Shown here: positions 6,120 to 7,998 of the stretch, piece after piece
How the letters are laid out: each line of letters opens with the position of its first letter
Position numbering within the stretch: the stretch's first letter is position 1
Source: Candidatus Moraniibacteriota bacterium
GTDB lineage: Bacteria; Patescibacteriota; Minisyncoccia; Moranbacterales; UBA2206
NCBI GenBank assembly: GCA_023261605.1
Contig: JAHFOP010000026.1
Location: 5,103-13,100 of the forward strand
Length of the DNA: 7,998 bases
Direction: 5' to 3'
Notes under the pieces: generated by a model
Told to the model about the DNA's origin: nothing
What the model saw: the letters and a program-made list of their open reading frames with translations, nothing else
Databases searched by the model: none
Program-made: the position numbers and the translations under genes

Positions 6120-7340
6120 TTATTTTATCGAATCCATAATACTATACATGGGCTGCAACATTGACACAGCGAAAAATCCTACCGCTGAACCGATAAAAAT
6201 CATCAAGACTGGCTCGATAATGGAAGACATATTCTTGGACAATTGATCAACTTCTGCTTCGTAAAATTCTGCCAATTTCAAAAGCACCATCTCTGTTTTT
6301 CCGGTCTCCTCGCCCACTTGAAGCATCTGAATAGTCAGAATAGGAAAGATTTTCGGATATTTAGCGATAATTTCACTAAGCGGAATCCCTTTTTGGATTT
6401 GAACCACTCCATCTTCAATGGCTTGGCGATAGTAATAGTTTGTCAGTGTCCTAGCGATAATTTTCAAAGCTTCCACAGATGAAACACCGCTTTTCAGAAG
6501 AGAACTATAGATTCTGGCAAAGCGCGAACAATTAACTTTTATAATTATGTTTTTTATGATTGGTAAATGGATAGTCAAAAAACCCATTATTTTTTTGCCG
6601 GACGCAGTCATAACGAATAATCTTATGGCCACAATAGAGATAACTCCAATAGTGGCCACCAAAAATCCATGATGCCGTAAAGAATCGCTCAAAAATATCA
6701 TGAATTTAGTAGAAGCCGGCAATTCGACGTTCATATCGGTAAAAACACTCATCATTTTTGGCAAAATATACGTTAACATCAAAACGGCAATCCCAAACAT
6801 GGCCACTATGATAACTGCTGGATAAGTCATAGCGCCTTTAACTTTACTCATCAACTCATGCTCCTTTTCCAATTGAATGGCCAAGATATCTAAAACCTCT
6901 TCTAGGCCTCCACTCGTCTCTCCCACGCGAACCATATTCACGAAAAGTTCATTAAAAATTCCAGGATATTTAGCTAGTCCGTCAGCAAATGTTCCTCCGG
7001 CCTGAATGCCTTCATATATCTGGTTCAAGGTAGAGGCAAACTTTTTCTTTTTAGTCTGCACTGCAATATTCTTAATAGCCTTAGACAGAGGCAGCCCAGA
7101 AGAAATCATAACGCTTAAGTTGCGGGTAAACATCAACTTATCAGTCAAAGAAATACTGACAAAACGATTGATCAGTTTAACCTTCATTTTCACATCATCC
7201 GCTGGTTTCAATTCTTCGAAAGAAGTCATCACATAGCCTTCTGCGCGTAATTGAGCAGCTAGTTCGCGCTCATTTTTAACATCGATTTCTTCAGTCTTAA
7301 CTTTACCTTCAAAATTTTTTGCAGTATAAAATACACGCAT
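6120..7340 (-). CDS. pilC: PilC, inner-membrane platform protein (GspF family)
   Basis: A 406-residue polytopic membrane protein of the PilC/GspF family, the platform that PilB acts on to insert pilins into the fibre base. It starts with a short cytoplasmic domain (MRVFYTAKNFEGKV, then a helical segment DVKNERELAAQLRAEGY). The first GspF domain is at about 65-193, with LTDKLMFTRNLSVMISSGLPL, FVNMVRVGETSGGLEEVL and MTYPAVIIVAMFG. The second, homologous copy is at about 268-392, with CSRFARIYSSLLKSGVSSVE, IQMLQVGEETGKTEMVL and a closing membrane helix. Predicted membrane spans are about 173-195, 223-243 and 374-396, as usual for the family, and the length is typical (about 400). The ATG at 7340 follows the pilB stop by 20 bases. 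An AAGGAG hexamer at the pilB end is too far away (23 bases) to be its ribosome binding site; a weak purine run AGAAAGAAA is nearer. Confidence 0.97.
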   Translation of the reverse strand: MRVFYTAKNFEGKVKTEEIDVKNERELAAQLRAEGYVMTSFEELKPADDVKMKVKLINRFVSISLTDKLMFTRNLSVMISSGLPLSKAIKNIAVQTKKKKFASTLNQIYEGIQAGGTFADGLAKYPGIFNELFVNMVRVGETSGGLEEVLDILAIQLEKEHELMSKVKGAMTYPAVIIVAMFGIAVLMLTYILPKMMSVFTDMNVELPASTKFMIFLSDSLRHHGFLVATIGVISIVAIRLFVMTASGKKIMGFLTIHLPIIKNIIIKVNCSRFARIYSSLLKSGVSSVEALKIIARTLTNYYYRQAIEDGVVQIQKGIPLSEIIAKYPKIFPILTIQMLQVGEETGKTEMVLLKLAEFYEAEVDQLSKNMSSIIEPVLMIFIGSAVGFFAVSMLQPMYSIMDSIK

Positions 7341-7360
7341 AATATTTCTTTCTGTTTATC

Positions 7361-7998
7361 TTACTCCTTAGTTACTCTTAATATTTCCTCTACAGAAGTA
7401 ATGCCCATGATAGCCTTGGCAAATCCATCCTCAATCATAGTAAGCATCCCATCTTTTTTAGCTTGTTTTTCGATGTCCGTCGCATCGGCTTTTTGCGAGA
7501 TCATTTTTTTCACGATTTCAGTCACCTCTAAAATTTCAAAAATTCCATTACGACCATGATATCCCTCCTGATTGCAATGCTCACAACCGACTGCTTTATA
7601 GAAAGTTATATTCTCCCATTTATCCGTCTCTTTTATTTTTCCCTGCATGCCCGCGCTCTTTTTGAGCACTACCAAAATTTCTTCCATATCATAATTTTCT
7701 TGCAAAGTTTTGAACTCCTCATCCTCTAGCTTTTGTTCTTTCCGGCAATCAACACAGAGTTTTCTGACAAGACGCTGGGCAATAATCACATTGACTGTGG
7801 ATGCCACCAGAAAAGGTTCTGCTCCCATATCAATGAGTCGTGGCAATGTCCCAGCGGCGCTGTTAGTATGCAAAGTAGACAAAACTAAGTGACCTGTCAT
7901 AGCGGCCTGCACTGCCATTTCCATTGTTTCGTTATCTCGAATTTCTCCTACCATTATAATATCGGGATCCTGACGGAGGAGCGACCTAAGTCCGGCAG
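7361..7998 (-). CDS. pilB: PilB, type IV pilus extension ATPase (GspE family), C-terminal part only
   Basis: The 5' end lies beyond the high-coordinate edge, so about 212 C-terminal residues are visible out of the roughly 550-600 expected. The reading frame is open to the edge; no start should be placed at the internal Met codon at 7954. The first residues give the Asp box/Walker B region LRSLLRQDPDIIMVGEIRD, then the His box TGHLVLSTLHTN (coded near 7897-7862). Residues AQRLVRKLCVDC open the zinc-binding tetracysteine module, closed by GCEHCNQEGYHGRNGIFE; the spacing C-x2-C-x53-C-x2-C marks a PilB/GspE extension-type ATPase rather than PilT, which lacks these cysteines. The C-terminal helical part ends GITSVEEILRVTKE, a common PilB ending. 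It powers pilin polymerisation from the cytoplasm, acting through PilC, the next gene. The Walker A motif would be upstream of the window and cannot be checked. Confidence 0.97.
   Translation of the reverse strand, partial: AGLRSLLRQDPDIIMVGEIRDNETMEMAVQAAMTGHLVLSTLHTNSAAGTLPRLIDMGAEPFLVASTVNVIIAQRLVRKLCVDCRKEQKLEDEEFKTLQENYDMEEILVVLKKSAGMQGKIKETDKWENITFYKAVGCEHCNQEGYHGRNGIFEILEVTEIVKKMISQKADATDIEKQAKKDGMLTMIEDGFAKAIMGITSVEEILRVTKE

Noticed and set aside
7364..7369. AAGGAG hexamer as the pilC ribosome binding site
   Set aside because: It lies 23 bases before the pilC ATG, and no ATG, GTG or TTG start sits at proper spacing from it. It simply encodes Lys-Glu at the end of PilB.

Overview
The window is a dense, single-strand gene cluster for a type IV pilus (or a closely related type II secretion-like pseudopilus). 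All nine genes lie on the minus strand, so transcription runs from high to low coordinates: pilB (5' end beyond the window), pilC, two prepilins, a large PilX/GspK-like protein, pilM, pilN, pilO and a small membrane protein that runs off the low-coordinate edge. Gaps between genes are 0 to 52 bases and several genes overlap, so this reads as one operon. I see no RNA genes, mobile elements, CRISPR arrays or convincing terminators, and no gene-free stretch over 300 bases.

Organism: the DNA is AT-rich and uses the standard code (stops are TAA, plus one TGA at the end of pilO). PilM, PilN and PilO are present. What follows pilO is a small single-span membrane protein, not a recognisable PilP lipoprotein or PilQ secretin. 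Together with compact packing and mostly Shine-Dalgarno-poor starts, this suggests a monoderm-like bacterium. A Candidate Phyla Radiation (Patescibacteria, Parcubacteria-like) genome is my best guess. This is inference from gene style, not a database match.

Layout: 7998-7361 is the C-terminal part of the PilB extension ATPase, with Asp box, His box and tetracysteine zinc motif. 7340-6120 is PilC, the inner-membrane platform protein. 6111-2556 is a minor-pilin cassette: a modular prepilin with three Ig-like/carboxypeptidase-regulatory-like repeats, a PilW/PulJ-like prepilin, and a PilX/GspK-like protein with a probable beta-solenoid body and a cysteine cluster. 2503-215 encodes the cytoplasmic and membrane alignment complex PilM-PilN-PilO. 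218-1 is an unrecognised bitopic membrane protein translationally coupled to pilO.

How they fit together: PilB hydrolyses ATP against PilC to add pilins to the fibre base. PilM binds the N-terminal motif of PilN, and PilN pairs with PilO to link the cytoplasmic motor to the fibre. The three-gene cassette has the V-W-X (or I-J-K) order of known minor pilin operons and probably builds the priming or tip complex. The most interesting content is this cassette: the tip proteins carry large accessory domains that may be the actual surface-contact or adhesive parts. No major pilin, retraction ATPase PilT or prepilin peptidase PilD is in the window.
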